64,000 nt of DNA from Castor canadensis. Taxonomy: Eukaryota; Chordata; Mammalia; Rodentia; Castoridae. Shown here one piece after another: positions 21,661 to 33,349 of the stretch. The notes beneath the pieces are model-generated. The model saw only the letters and a list, made by a program, of their open reading frames with translations, did no database searches and was not told the DNA's origin. The stretch's first letter is position 1, and every line of letters begins with the position of its first letter. The translations under genes and the position numbers were made by a program. The stretch lies in assembly GCF_047511655.1 (NCBI RefSeq), contig NC_133390.1, positions 163,468,583 to 163,532,582 of the forward strand, given 5' to 3'.

Positions 21661-22139
21661 AGTACAAAGATCTTTGTCATCCTACCCTTCTTAAACCTGG
21701 TGTACTTATGCATTTTCCAATCTATGAGTCCATTCCTTTCATTAAAACTCATGAGTACAATGAAGCATGGTTCTGAATTCTTTGAGCCAGTGCTTATTTA
21801 GCTCTCTTGAATGTCCCATTTTGGAGTAGTGTTTCCTTCTGTGAATAAGCAATTCACATAAATACCTGACAGTTCTGGTTTATGCTATATATGCATTTTC
21901 AATAGTAGCACCCTGCCATCATCAGGCATTGAAGGAAAACCCTAGCTCTATCCACTCTTAACCCTCCCATCCAACCATCCACTCATCTACTTTCTCTCCA
22001 TTTCATCTATCCAGCCATCCATCTACTCACCTATCTACCATCCAGTTCATTATTACTTCACCTGAGTTTATAAATTAAGTGTAGAGATTTTGGAAACAAT
22101 AAAAAAAGAGATTTAGAAGCAGTAAAAATGCAAATTAAA
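21661..22139. other. Unassigned; CATC-rich patch
   Basis: A (CATC)n/(CCAT)n low-complexity block lies at about 21965-22050. The rest is unassigned. Confidence 0.4.
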
Positions 22140-22325
22140 ATATATTTTACCACTTTGTATTGAACTGTGTGGGCTTGACAAACTATTCACTTTTCTGAGT
22201 CATAGTTCATTTTCTGGAAAATAGGGATACAAATTTCTACTTCATAAAATTGTGATGATTTAAAATTATGATACATAATGTGCCCATATTTAATAAATGG
22301 TAGCTATTCTGTTATTCTAATAAAC
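22140..22325 (+). repeat. MIR SINE fossil
   Basis: Sense MIR: 'gcttgacaaactattcactt', 'gagtcatagttcattttctg', 'gaaaatagggatacaaattt', 'ttgtgatgatttaaa' and an 'aataaatggtagct' end. Confidence 0.7.
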
Positions 22326-22429
22326 ATCTACTTACTGGTATCCTCATACACACCTAGTTCTGTACTGGGTGATAAATCCTCAGAGATTCTCATGAGGATC
22401 CCGACATTCAGTCTTAAATCAACAATAAG

Positions 22430-22590
22430 AACATAATAAATCATCTGTCTCCTCCAAGCCTCAATTTTCTGTTCTATAAAATAGGATTGGCAATGACATC
22501 TACCCATTGGTAGACATTGTGAGGAAAAAGGCAGACCCTGTAGAGTGCCTCACTTAGGACATGGAATGTACTAGTACTAAATAAGCTTTT
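22430..22590 (+). repeat. MIR SINE fossil
   Basis: Sense MIR: 'cctcaattttctgttctata', 'aaataggattggcaatgac' and 'attgtgaggaaaaaggcaga'. Second sense MIR in 300 bp. Confidence 0.65.
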
Positions 22591-22592
22591 CT

Positions 22593-22706
22593 GATGATGG
22601 TGGTGGTGGCAGTGGTGGTGTTATAATAATGATAATGATGGAGAAAGAGGATGAGGATAAGAAAAAGAAGAAAGGAGAAGTAAGAGGAAGAAGAAAAGGA
22701 AGCAAT
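22593..22706. repeat. Trinucleotide-rich tract (GGT, ATA, GAA/GAG)
   Basis: GGT units (22597-22620) pass through AT-rich linker sequence to a GAA/GAG/GAT purine tract. Frames on both strands (poly-acidic/Lys one way, poly-Pro/Ser/Ile the other) are artefacts. Confidence 0.85.
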
Positions 22707-23079
22707 GAAGATGTAATGGTATTTCTAGGAAGGATCCATATGTGCCTCTTCCTGAAAATGAGTCCAAAAGATTTCCATGAAGCAGACTGTCCATCTCCTA
22801 TGATTTGCGTAATACCAAAGGCCCATGGAAAGCAGAATACATGACAACAGATTTCCATAGAGAGCAAAGTCTCACTAGGCTGGACAAGTCATTGATAGAC
22901 CACCAGTAGTGATGTCAACCTTCTGTATAAGTGAACACCAAGATCTATTTTTCTTTGTGAAAAGGCAAAGACATCACAGACCCAGATCAAACTTACAGTA
23001 GCATGATAAGACTGGATTAGATAATGTCTACAAAGCACTTTGGAATCCTTGGAGAACACCCATCTATAAATAGCAGGTG

Positions 23080-23265
23080 GTGGTATTATTATTATTAATC
23101 AGGCCAGCCTCTCATTGAAGCTAATTGCTACTAAGGCCAATGGGACATTTATCTGGGTGTAGCCTAGGAACCAGGCTTTACAGCAGCAATCCATTATTTA
23201 TTCATTATTAGATTAGTGGCCAAGAAATAAATGCATCTCATAAAGAGCATTGGTATTTATTGACT
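23080..23265. promoter_or_regulatory. Possible conserved non-coding element
   Basis: Repeat-free, complex sequence with clustered TAAT/ATTA cores ('gaagctaattgctact', 'ccattatttattcattatta'). This resembles homeodomain-rich enhancers, but I have no alignment. Inference only. Confidence 0.2.
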
Positions 23266-24539
23266 TCAGGAAAGCCCAACAAAAAAAATATCATCTGTTC
23301 TTCTGATCATAAAAATGGGTTCCAATCCCATTTCTAATTCTGATTGGGTAGATGATAATAAAATGAGTTTCTTAAACAGTACTAAGTCTCAGTTTCCTCA
23401 TCTCTGTAAGAAAACCTTTGATCCTTATCTCAAGGGTTGTGCAGATGTTCAGTCCCAGATCCACTTCCAGGAAGGAGGTAACTGTGGCTGTTTACAAGGC
23501 CTATTTCAAATGCTTATGGCTTGTCACTATAAACTAAACTATCTTATCCATACTATCCTTCACCTTATCGAGTCTGGGCTTTTATAACCAACAAAATGGG
23601 CTCTGTTTTCATTCCAAGGAAAGAATGGTGATATGTCTCAACAGTTATTCAGAATAAGCTACACATTCATCTCCTAGGCCTTCCTCGTGAGGTTTACTCT
23701 CTAATTCTCGACCAGTGAGAGATGACTGCAGATAATGCCAGATGTCTCTACTGCATTCCATTAGCTGCCACCACCTCCCATTTCTTGCTTTCTAGTGATT
23801 AGAAGAAAAACTGAGCTCTCATGTTTGGACTAATCAATGAGTAAGAGGCAGAAGTCGCACTGAAAGACTACCCTGCAGGGCTGAATAAACCAGAAAGCTA
23901 CCCCCAAATAACCATTGTCGGCCTAGCTCCTGTGAAAGGCTGTGGATTACATTAGTGACACACTCTGAGACTCAGCAGAGCACAGCTAGCAAAAACAAAG
24001 GAAGAAGAAAGAGAAAAAAAAAAAGGAAAAAAATTAAGAAAAGAAAAGAAACGATTAGAGAATCACAGTATTGGAGGACTTTTTGCGGTTATTGTGACTA
24101 AAGACAACACTAATATTTTACAGTCCTTTAGTTAGAAGTCAAATTCATATCTCACTGGGCTACAAGTGAGGTGTCAGCAGGACTGTGCTCCTTTCTGGGA
24201 GCTCTCTGGGAGCATCTGTTCCCTTCTTTTTTCCATCTTCTATGTCGTGAACTTCTTCCTCAAAGTCCAAAGCCAGCAATTTTGCATCTCTCTGACCTTT
24301 CTTCTATTGTCACATCTCTTTCTGGCCACAGCCAAGAAAGCCTCTCCATTTTTGAGTGCTCAGACGATCACAGTGGGCTCACTCAATTAACCCAGGATGA
24401 TCTCATCCAAAATCAGCTGATTAGCAACCTCATTTGCACTTGCAGCCTTAGTTCCTTCTTGATAACATTTTCCCAGTTCCTGGGATTAGGATGTGGACAT
24501 CTTTAAAGGGCCATTACTCTAATTACTGTAACCACTAAG
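23266..24539. other. Unassigned sequence with an A-rich patch
   Basis: A/G-rich low complexity lies at 23995-24050. Frames at 23315-23587 and 24166-24506 have no recognised domain (the latter is a Leu/Phe/Ser frame in pyrimidine-rich DNA). Confidence 0.35.
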
Positions 24540-24725
24540 CCAATGGCTCCTAAATTGTGATCCCTGGGCTATTTTTATCTGAATCACCAGAGTAGGTCAA
24601 TAAGTACAGAGGTTCAAAGGCCACACCCAGGACCTTCGGAAGTTGACTCTTTTAGGATGGTTTCTGGGCACGGTAGACAATTAATTCGCTCCCCAGGTAC
24701 TTTGTATATACACTCAATTTTAAGA
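24540..24725 (+). mobile_element. MER5-like hAT-Charlie MITE fossil
   Basis: 'caatggctcctaaattgtga' resembles the MER5 left end, followed by 'ttatctgaatcaccagagta' and 'aaaggccacacccaggacct'. Diverged, with no intact right end. Confidence 0.4.
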
Positions 24726-25434
24726 ATGTCAGCTCCATATAATCCTACAACAAGGCTATTATCTTCCATGGATAAATTAAGAAGCTTGTGCAAGTGGGTT
24801 TTTTTGCTTTGTTTGAATTTGTTTCTCTAATCAATTGATGATGCTTGTCTTTAGAACAAAAGATTCTGATTTTAGACTGAGTGTCTAATAGTGCATCAAA
24901 TAGCTAAACTGTGTACTCTGAAGAATTTGGCACCAATTTTAGTCCCATAAGTGTACCATCTACATCACAAAAGAATTTCCATTTTTAATACTTTGGACAA
25001 GTATTTATCGAAAACTTTTTGTGGAATAAATGTTGTATGTCCAATTGACAGCAGTCAATTGGAGCCTATCAGTAAGGAGTTCAGACTTACCAAATGGACA
25101 ACATGGAATTGATCAGCATCTTTGCAACTCATCCACAAAGCCTCTGTTGCTTTCTTTTCTTAATGTAGGGTCAATCCATTTAGAACATAAGATGTATCAC
25201 TTAGTACATATAAATGAAGTGTCCTGTGTGCCCAGTTCCCCTTAACTAGTTTCCCTGACAATACTGAAACATTAGGACTTCTGGGCTAAGGAGGCAAGGT
25301 CAGCACATGATGCCACATCTCCAACCTGCATCTCCTCTAAAGGCTAAAGCTGCCTTCTTGCCTGTTCATGTCACTGTGAATGGAAGAGGGTCTCAAGGAA
25401 ATAAAATCATATGAAAGACCTACTACTCTGGCTC
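24726..25434. other. Unassigned sequence
   Basis: Unique DNA. A 71-codon frame at 25030-25245 has no motif. Confidence 0.3.
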
Positions 25435-25590
25435 TTTATTTGAATTGCTTTATTTACTTTTCACAGTTCTTGAAAGTGGACCTGACAATCCAAATTTACC
25501 CATGGGGAAACTGAGATCAAAGAGATGATCCCTTGTCCACTAAAAGTTGCCTGTCTAGGAGTCAATCAAAGACTTCTCTCCCTTTCTTGG
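25435..25590 (-). repeat. MIR SINE fossil
   Basis: Antisense MIR: 'tttacttttcacagttcttg', 'tttacccatggggaaactga' and 'gatcaaagagatgatccctt'. Confidence 0.55.
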
Positions 25591-25929
25591 GAGTGGGTGT
25601 ACTCTGAGGTATCCACACCCTGATGATCATCCATGTGCCTCTCCAGCCAGGTTGGTGAAAAACAAAATTAATACTTAGACTAATTTACTAGAGAATAGGG
25701 AGGGCAATTTGCTTTTTTGGAATGCCTAGATTTCAGGCAAGAGAATTACTTACTCCCCTTTGATAACAAAGAACTGGCTTAAATTAGAGAAAATTATGAA
25801 GTTCTGCATGTTTAGGTAACTCTCAGACTTTGGGATATGTACAGTAAAGGAATTAGATAATAAAATATAGGTGGCTGACAATCCATCAGTTTAGTTAATT
25901 TTCAAAAGAAAATAGCAAGTATCACCTAT

Positions 25930-26280
25930 CTACCATTTGCAAGGCACTACACTAGGCACTGTATCTCACAGAGTTTTAGAGGTCAGGGGTGAGTGATCAA
26001 AAATAATTATTTGTTGGAGCCTTATGAAATGCCAACTACCTGACCTATAGAAATGACATTTCATAATGTACAACCTATAATTGCACAAAACACTGTGTTA
26101 AATTGTAATTAGAAGTATGAATGCTCCAAAACAAGAAAGATACTACAATAAAAGCTGAAAGATAAGCCCTATGCCTAGAGCACAAAAAGTGAGAGAATTC
26201 ATCTCAAGATACATCAAAAGCAGAGGTCAGAGAGACCAAGGTAATGACTTTGGATTTAATCCTCATGCAATGGAAGGTAT
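25930..26280 (-). repeat. Probable L2-like ancient repeat pieces
   Basis: 'ccatttgcaaggcactacac' and 'taggcactgtatctcacaga' look like an antisense L2/MIR head. 'gtaatgactttggatttaat' with 'cctcatgcaatggaaggtat' matches a later module of the repeat also seen at 14350 and 32490. Confidence 0.4.
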
Positions 26281-26289
26281 GAGAGAAAG

Positions 26290-26560
26290 TTTCCAACAGT
26301 TTCTTATGAAATTTTCCAAACATAAAAAAGTTTGAGAGGATTGCACATTGAATGTCTGTATGCCCACTACCTAGATTCTGTGACTAACTTTACTATATCT
26401 GCTTTAAAACTAATCCATCAAGCCAGCTGTCTGTCCATACATTCATCATCTTATTTTTTGATCCATTTCACCAAATGGTAGTCATCATTACTCTTGACCT
26501 AATCTTTGTAGCTTACCTGTCATAAGCTAGAGTTCTATATTTGTACCTAGTTTTTTTTGT
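26290..26560. mobile_element. Probable ancient L1 3' UTR-type fragment
   Basis: 'ccactacctagattctgtga', 'ctaactttactatatctgct' and 'atccatttcaccaaatggta' match a 3' UTR-like sequence common in old mammalian L1s. Orientation was not settled. Confidence 0.4.
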
Positions 26561-27684
26561 ACCCAGTTTTTGAAGGAACATTTACATGACACAAAGTCAA
26601 AATTTTAGGTGTATTATTCAGTAAGTATTAAAAGTCTTAACCGGAGAAGCAACTGAACCAATTTTGTCCTTTTTTTTTTTTTTTCAGTGTTACTCAACCT
26701 TTTGGGCTAACTAATATCGGGGGAGTATGGAGAGATGACATTGATGAGAGAAACTGGGGGTGGGTATGAAAATGGTTTAAGGGGAGAAAATGAAGATGCT
26801 GAGGGATTCAAGTGGTGGCCCTGATGTCAGAGAGAAGAGAATGGGCTTAAGGGATGGTGAGAAGTAATAGTAACAGAACTCTGTGATGGATTTGATTTGG
26901 AGCATTAAAGAGCACTCAGAGTCAGGTTGACTTCTGGTTTCAGGGTGAATAGGGGAGCCATTTTCTGAGATGAGATGAGATGAACCATACTTTGGGTAAC
27001 TAGGTTGAGGCAACAGTGATAAGAGCAATGTGACTCAGGAGAAAACTTCAGCTAGAAAATGGAAATACCCTTGTCCCTCCCAGCCTTCTCTGGATTCCTC
27101 TCCTCATTGACAATCAACTTTTTCATGTGTACACCTAGAGTTCCAGAGTGCAGAGTGCTGACTCACAGTATGAAATCACTCTCAGCTACTTCAGGATCAT
27201 CAGTGCTTTGCCTTTCTATCATTCAAATAAGCAGCTTTCTCCACCTCTGTAAGGCTGAAAGGTAGCCAGACAGCCGTCTGACGTTCTTAGAGAAGAAAGA
27301 TCATAAACCCAAGGATCCTTAATGGAGGACAGTGCCTGCATGCTGGGCTGTATGCTGGCTCAAGTGCTCCCAAGTATCAGGTGGTCCTGTCATATTATGC
27401 CCCTTCTTTTTGTCACCCATAGTGTCCCCAGGGGAATGCCAGTTACCCAACTCCTGCCCCTTAGTTCACTTCTAATGCCAAATAGGTGGCTGAGAAAAAG
27501 GCCTCACTTGCTCCTGGGTGGTTTTGACTCATTACTCCCCTTGGGGGCTGGGAATTTAATCAGGAAGCCCAGGGGGAAATTGACTTTCACAAAGATATAC
27601 CCTTGATGGCATGGGTCACTCATCTCCATACCCCACAGTTAGGCAGAAAATGATTGAGGAAGAAGAAGAGAAGATAGGACATCT
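26561..27684. other. Unassigned sequence
   Basis: A T run lies at 26671-26687. Frames at 26777-27028 (minus), 27059-27265 and 27322-27606 (plus) lack motifs. The 94-codon frame at 27322-27606 is the longest, but nothing suggests a protein family. Confidence 0.3.
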
Positions 27685-28545
27685 TACTTCAACAGGCATT
27701 TATTATATTCCAGGTACCAAGCTGAGCACAAGGAGAAAAACAGTAAGTTAGATACAGGCCTTACCTCGTTAAAAAGACAGGATTGGAGCTAAGCAAAGAA
27801 ATTACAGTGCAGTGAATACCTGACATGATATGAACACCCACAAGATCAGGGGTAGTTCTCCCAGGGCAGGTGGCATGTGAGGTAGGCCTTTTAAAAAATG
27901 TTTTTATTCATATGTGACAGATATACAAGGGGTGTTGTTATGACATTTCCACATATACATATATTGTACCAAGATTTGGTTCATCCCCTCCATTGTTCTC
28001 CTTCCTACCCCATTCCCCTTCTTGAAATCACTTCAACAGATTTCAATGTTTCATATATGTACAGAAATTACCTCACCCTCCTTTACCCTCTTCATTGCCA
28101 AACCCTCCCCACCTCTGCTATTATTCCCATCCTTGTGTTTTAGTATCTGTTCATTGTTCAGTGGGTTTTGCCTTGGTATTTTACTTGCAAATATATTGTA
28201 CTTTAATTAGACAAACTCCCTCTATTACCCATCCTTATCTTTTCCCCCCTACCTTATATTGCTCAGCAGTTTGCCATGCATTTTGCTGTGTCTTGTTTCT
28301 ACAGAGACATGATGTATTTCAATATTATTCACTTGCTATTATTCTTTTCGTCTTTTCCTCCTTTCTTAGTCTCCTCTAACAGTCCCACTTTTGGAAAATT
28401 ATGCAAATATATATGATATATAGTATACACACATATTATATTTTATAACTAATTAATGGATTAAGAAATGAAGCAGATTTGACATGACCAGGTAGGCCTC
28501 AGGTAAAGGGAGGAGCCACATCTGCAAAGGCAGGAGGGCCTTCTA
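27685..28545 (-). repeat. Ancient L2-like repeat split by an L1 insertion
   Basis: 'aacaggcatttattatattc', 'ccaggtaccaagctgagcac' and 'gatacaggccttacctcgtt' form the L2-like head (27685-27889). The module 'gcaaaggcaggagggccttc' continues at 28500-28545 after the insert. Confidence 0.5.
27890..28489 (-). mobile_element. L1 3' UTR fragment with perfect 10-bp TSD
   Basis: The left end has a poly(T)/A-rich tail remnant ('ttttaaaaaatgttttta'). C-rich, T-rich 3' UTR blocks follow (for example 'tcaccctcctttaccctctt'), similar in style to the 3' UTR of the L1s at 46945 and 48556. The direct repeat aggtaggcct is identical at 27880-27889 and 28490-28499. Only 3' UTR is present. Frames at 27898-28379 are shadows. 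Confidence 0.7.
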
Positions 28546-28779
28546 TATGGCAGCAGTCTTTCCTTTGAAGCCATGCCCTTCTAGATTTTTGCCCCACCCC
28601 AGTCATCTCATGCAAGGTCAGTACTGCCTCATACACCTCAGATGGTATATCAAAAGACCTTCCACGTATAATCACAAAGGGGTTCTCTTACACCATCACC
28701 TCTTTTCTTCTTGTTCTCTACAGTGGGGGACCATACAGTGCAGCAGAAAGGAGAGAGGCTGATGGCTCAAACCCCACCT

Positions 28780-28870
28780 CTGCTCTGAATGCCTGTGACT
28801 TTGGGAAATGAGGTCTTCCAGTGGCTGATTCTCTCTGAGTCACATGGCTGCTATAAGCACAAAGTGTGTA
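28780..28870 (+). repeat. MIR fragment
   Basis: 'gaatgcctgtgactttggga' and a 'gctgattctctctgagtca' stretch with 'catggctgctataagcacaa' fit part of a sense MIR. Weak. Confidence 0.35.
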
Positions 28871-28884
28871 CATCTGTGCTTATG

Positions 28885-29095
28885 GCAGATAATGACAATA
28901 ACAGCTAATCTCTCCTGGGTTCTTATTGGCTCCTGCCAAGAACTTTATAGGACTGTCTCATTTACACCTTGCAACACCAAGCAGTTGTGATATATGGCAT
29001 GATACCACCATTTAATTAATTTTACATGGGAGGAAACTGAGGCATAAAGATGCAGTATTGACTGAAACAGTATTACACTCAGGCAGCCTAATGCT
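28885..29095 (-). repeat. MIR SINE fossil
   Basis: Antisense MIR: 'actttataggactgtctcat', 'ttacaccttgcaacaccaag', 'tacatgggaggaaactgagg' and 'cataaagatgcagtattgac'. Confidence 0.75.
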
Positions 29096-29099
29096 AAAA

Positions 29100-30027
29100 A
29101 CAATATATTTAAGTTTTGTTATAATCCCTTTTTGTCCTCAGAGACCCTTAATTGTTTGTTAGTTATGTGCCCTTCTGAGGATCAATCTCTTCCCCTAAAA
29201 AATGTTCGTATATTTTGCATGCAAGGTCAAGGTGTTTCCAGGACAGTATCCAAAGTCTATCCGTGGACTTCAAGTTTATAACCACTGGACGCCAAACCAG
29301 GCCAACACCGTGCAACACTCACCCACAGCCTCCACATGGGTAAGGAGGAAGGGGAGGAAAGACCAGCCCAGTGAGTGGCCCAGGGAGGGTGCCTACAACT
29401 TGTCTAGACTAGTGGCAGCTGGAGTCTGCACAGGACAGAAGCTGACACCCTGCCCCAGGGAGGAGGAGGAATGAGAGGAGGTAGAGGAGGAAAAGGAAAA
29501 GGAGGAGGATACATGGTATGACAACCAAATTCAGGGTAGGGAGGGCTGGCCCTCAGCCACAACAGCACCTCCTAGAGCTCAGAGCATCTCTCTGACTCCA
29601 GGCAGGGTTAATGAGGCCAAAGTGCCTGCCAGGGAACTCCCAACAGGAGCCAGAGCAGTGTGCATGTGGCAGCAACAGTAGGGTTCAGCCTGGGCCTCAG
29701 GGCCAGGTGGTGCTGACCCAGCCCAGCCCTATGTCTGCAACCCAGTTCAGCCCTGGCCTGGGGAGGCTTGGGGAAGGCTTGCCAGAACTCCCTTTTTAGG
29801 GAGGAGATTGCCCAGGACAGGATTCCAGGAGGCCTGGGATAAGGATGGGACTAGTCCAGGGTGAGGCCCCTTCCCAGCAGCCCTGGGGAGTAGAAGGTAC
29901 CAGGCAATCTTGAGAAGATGAGTAGACACACCTGCCAGGAGTCAAGGGGTTGCTTACACATCTAAAGAGGCCTATAGAGAGTTTTTTTTTTCTTGCATGA
30001 ATTTCAGGTATCTATGGGGGCTCTTCT
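29100..30027. other. Unassigned; GGA-rich tract and locally GC-rich stretch
   Basis: A (GGA)n/(GGAA)n polypurine tract lies at 29456-29515. The part at 29540-29950 is the most GC-rich of the window, with open frames on both strands (29202-29474, 29611-29799, 29747-29929) but few CpGs and no protein motif. It could hold a non-coding exon or be isochore noise. Confidence 0.35.
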
Positions 30028-30175
30028 TGTCAATTTTTATTTTGAAATGATTACAGACTTAATGAAAGTCGCAATAATAACACATAGACTTGTTCCATTT
30101 ATCCAACTTCCTCCAATGGTGACATCTTATAAATGTAATACAAGGTCCAAACCAGAAGATGACAATGGTGAAACA
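30028..30175. mobile_element. Ancient L1 (L1M-type) 3' UTR fragment
   Basis: 'caatttttattttgaaatga', 'ttacagacttaatgaaagtc' and 'acttcctccaatggtgacat' match a well-known old L1 3' UTR block. Confidence 0.55.
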
Positions 30176-30525
30176 CTAATAAGCCACAGTCCTTATTTGA
30201 TTTTCAAATGTATGTGGCGCTTTAAATGAATGGTTTGGATTTACAAGACATTGTCTCAGGACTGCACAACCTCCCAGGCACGTGAAGTAAGGTTGGTGTT
30301 GGCTTGATTGGAAGACTGAGTGAGAGACAGAAAGGGGTCTGGAGGGAAAAATAGGGACATGAGAAGCAGTCACTTCTGAGGTGGCAATTGGGACCATGCT
30401 ATGTGGCTCAGAATCAAGTGAACTTGACCTGGTACCACCCATGAATCATCACAGCATGGACACAGGTTGGTGGCACCTGTGTGCATACCTGGGGACTTCT
30501 AAGCCCACTTCCTTTGTTTATTTTA
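30176..30525. other. Unassigned sequence
   Basis: Overlapping frames on both strands (30176-30442 minus, 30381-30656 plus) have no motif. The latter runs into the adjacent LTR. Confidence 0.3.
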
Positions 30526-30960
30526 TGTATTGGATTGAATGGTGGCCCACAGAAATATATGTTCACCCCAAGGACTATGATTGTGACCTTATTTGGAAAA
30601 GGGCTCTTCGTTGCAGAAGTAATGAAGTTAAGGATCTTGAGATGACATCACCTTGAATTATCCATTCAAGCATTAAACTCAATGACAAGAGACCTCCAAA
30701 GGAGAGACACAGAGAGAAGAAGAATGGGCCATGTCAAAACTGAAACAAACTGGAGTGATCCCATGGGGAATGCAGATAATCACCAGAGGCTGGAAGAAGC
30801 AAGAGTGAATCGCCTTCTAGAGCCTTCAGAGAGTGTGTGGCCCTTATCACACCTTAATTTCAGACTTCCACCTTCCAGAACTGCAAGATATAGTAAGTGA
30901 ATTGCTGCTGTTTGAAGCAGTTTGTGCTTGTGTGTATGGATGCCTCAGGAAACAAATGCA
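30526..30960 (+). mobile_element. MLT1-like (ERVL-MaLR) solo LTR
   Basis: Nearly full LTR: 'tgtattggattgaatggtgg' start, 'gactatgattgtgaccttat', 'ttggaaaagggctcttcgtt', 'aaggagagacacagagagaa', 'gaatgggccatgtcaaaact', 'cagacttccaccttccagaa' and a 'gctgtttgaagcagtttgtg' 3' end. No internal retroviral genes. Open frames here are chance. Confidence 0.75.
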
Positions 30961-31064
30961 TTCTGTAATATAAATGACCTGCCCATAAAGTGCTTCACCT
31001 TTCACAAAGCAGGAACAGGTGGACAAACAGACACTGCGCAACTTCTTCCTTACCTGAATCTCAG

Positions 31065-31195
31065 GAGTAGCAACAGGACTTGTGATGCTAGTTTATCAAC
31101 AAGGAAACCTAGATAGAGTGAGTCCCTTGACTTGCCCAAGGATGCAAAGTTGCAGAATGGCTGAGTGATGACTCAAACCCATCTTTGGCTCATGG
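31065..31195 (-). repeat. MIR SINE fossil
   Basis: Antisense MIR: 'atcaacaaggaaacctagat', 'cttgacttgcccaaggatgc' and 'gaatggctgagtgatgactc'. Confidence 0.65.
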
Positions 31196-31849
31196 CCAAG
31201 CCTGTGATCCTTGTGAAGATCACTGAGGCCTGTGGAGAAGACAGCAAAATGTCTGTCAGAGAAAGTTTTGTTCTACAGCTTTGACCTCTCTATTAAAGAA
31301 AAATGCCAACCGACAAATGTCAGGAAACTGAGAAAGGACATTTCCTTGGTGAGGCTTTCATTTTCTATGCCTTTATGTGAGACAAGAAGTGAGGTGAATT
31401 ACTAAGAGGGAGGTGTTAGGCACCCCACACAGTAAGCCCTGAAGGAGGGCATTGGAGCTTGCATTCCCCAATGACCAACAGAATATCCAGTGCTTCTGCT
31501 GCAGAAGTGGGCAGATGCTCTCTCCTACAAGACCCATAAAGAGCCCCTGAAAGCCAAATTCTAAGGCTGCTAGTTTCCTCCATGCTTCTGCAGCCACGGC
31601 AGACCACGTCATCCTCATGACATGGCCTGGTTTATTGGAGCCTGTTCCCACTGCACACTTTCCTTCAGAGCCCAGAGACTCTATTTTATTTATGTTTATA
31701 AAAGGTCTGATATATACATAGGAAGGAAAAAATTGAAACATCTCCCTCACACCAGAGACATTAGTCCTGAGTTCTCCCAGAGGTAAGAACTATTATGGGT
31801 TTTGGGTGGTACCTTCCAAAAGGTCTGTATATAGGCATGCAGAAATAAA
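31196..31849. other. Unassigned sequence
   Basis: A 125-codon minus frame (31373-31750) overlaps another minus frame (31416-31607). Neither has a motif that I recognise. Confidence 0.3.
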
Positions 31850-32340
31850 TAAATAAACATACCCTTCTCTTATACAAATAAGATGACCTCACATGCATCA
31901 TTCTGCACCTTTTTCTATTTGACATAGTTTGAGTATTTTGCCATAAGATTATACATTTTTATATAGATTTCACAATATTCCTACACATAAACTATCTGTA
32001 CTTCTATAACTGGCCCTCCATACAGCAACTTAGGGTATTTCCAATATTTTCTTGCTATAAACACTGCTGTGATTCATACATTGTACACTTATCTTTATAC
32101 ATAAGTAAGAGTGTCTCCATAAGATCAATTCCTGAAAGATGATTTGTTGCTTCAATGGGTGCATGCATTTTAAAATTTAATAAAAGCTATGAAATTGCTC
32201 TGCAGAGGGCTTGTAAGACTGTATTTACCCAGCCAGCAGTCAGGATCTGTTTCCCTGTAATTGTACCATAATGGTGTGTTATCAAATCTCCTATCTTTGC
32301 AAATCAGATAAATAGCAATAAACATATGAGTGCTATGAAG
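31850..32340 (-). mobile_element. Ancient L1 (L1M-type) ORF2 3' region
   Basis: Antisense landmarks: 'aacttagggtatttccaata', 'tgctataaacactgctgtga', 'tccataagatcaattcctga', 'ttgctctgcagagggcttgt' and 'tatctttgcaaatcagataa'. The order equals the reverse of sense L1 ORF2 near its end. No open frame survives. Confidence 0.6.
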
Positions 32341-32369
32341 AATCAGGTGATATGAAAGGAATTTGTGCA

Positions 32370-32465
32370 TGTATGTGTATGTGTAAAGATCATTGAACTG
32401 TTCAACTTAAAATTAGTGTACTTAAGATAGTACTTGATTGTATGCATGTTATACCTCAATAAAAT
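32370..32465 (+). mobile_element. Ancient L1 3' tail
   Basis: 'aagatcattgaactgttcaa', 'gtgtacttaagatagtac' and 'catgttatacctcaataaaa' are the last bases of an old L1 with its AATAAA signal, in plus orientation. The same tail type occurs at 54055-54325. Confidence 0.6.
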
Positions 32466-32489
32466 GGAAAACAAAACAACAATGAAGAA

Positions 32490-33240
32490 AAACAGGATGT
32501 TGAGATTCAAGAATGATAGGAATCCCTCCTTAGGATGAGCTTGAAATGTCTCACTGAAACCTTAAGATGGGTGAAGTTCTCATGTAGGAGCCAAACACGT
32601 GAAACAGGGTTTCAGACACAAGGAAGAACATAGTCCAAGGACAGGGAAGGAGCCTGACTTATTTGAGGAAGTGAAAATAGCAAGCTAGGGGGACTAGCCC
32701 CAGAGGAGTTAGAAAGGTTATCTGGGGCCAGATCAAACAGAGCATTTTAGGCAAGAGGGTTTTTTCTCATTGAAATGGAAAGCCTTTGAAGGGACTGGAG
32801 CACATGAGTGGCAGGACACATTCTATGTTGTGTTTCTATTTTTCTGTAATCGTACAGCTGCTATACAGAAAGTGAATTTTAGGTGGGGAAGAATGGAAGT
32901 GCAAAGACAAGTTAGAAAACTGTTCCCTTCTTCAAACTGAGAAATAGCAGTAGTTTGGATCAGGATGGTGGTAAAAATAGGAAAAGGTAAAAAGATCATG
33001 TATCTATCTAGGAAGGATGGTCTGAAGTACATCTATACTGATCAAGAAACTGTTTACTTTCTGGCTGGGCCACATGGGTGGTTCCAGGCACCAAAAGTAA
33101 ATAAGACTTGGGTAGGTTTAGGCTAAGGTCATAGGGAGAACCAAAAGTTTGGTCTTAGTCACGTTAAGTCAAAGATGTCTAAGAGGCATCAAACTGGAAT
33201 TGCCCAGAAGTACTTAGTGGGCAGTGAAATACCTGCCTCC
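32490..33240 (-). repeat. Ancient L2-like interspersed repeat, late modules
   Basis: 'ctggggccagatcaaacaga', 'gcattttaggcaagagggtt', 'aaatggaaagcctttgaagg', 'catgagtggcaggacaca' and then 'gtcacgttaagtcaaagatg', 'tctaagaggcatcaaactgg', 'aattgcccagaagtacttag' keep the module order of this old repeat. Confidence 0.55.
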
Positions 33241-33349
33241 ACATGAATTTTCACATGGACCCAAACCAGATCACTCCTCTCAGGATTTGTGACCACTGTC
33301 CTTCTGTAGCTACAGAATCAAAACCTCACTCTTTCACTCTCCACAATTT

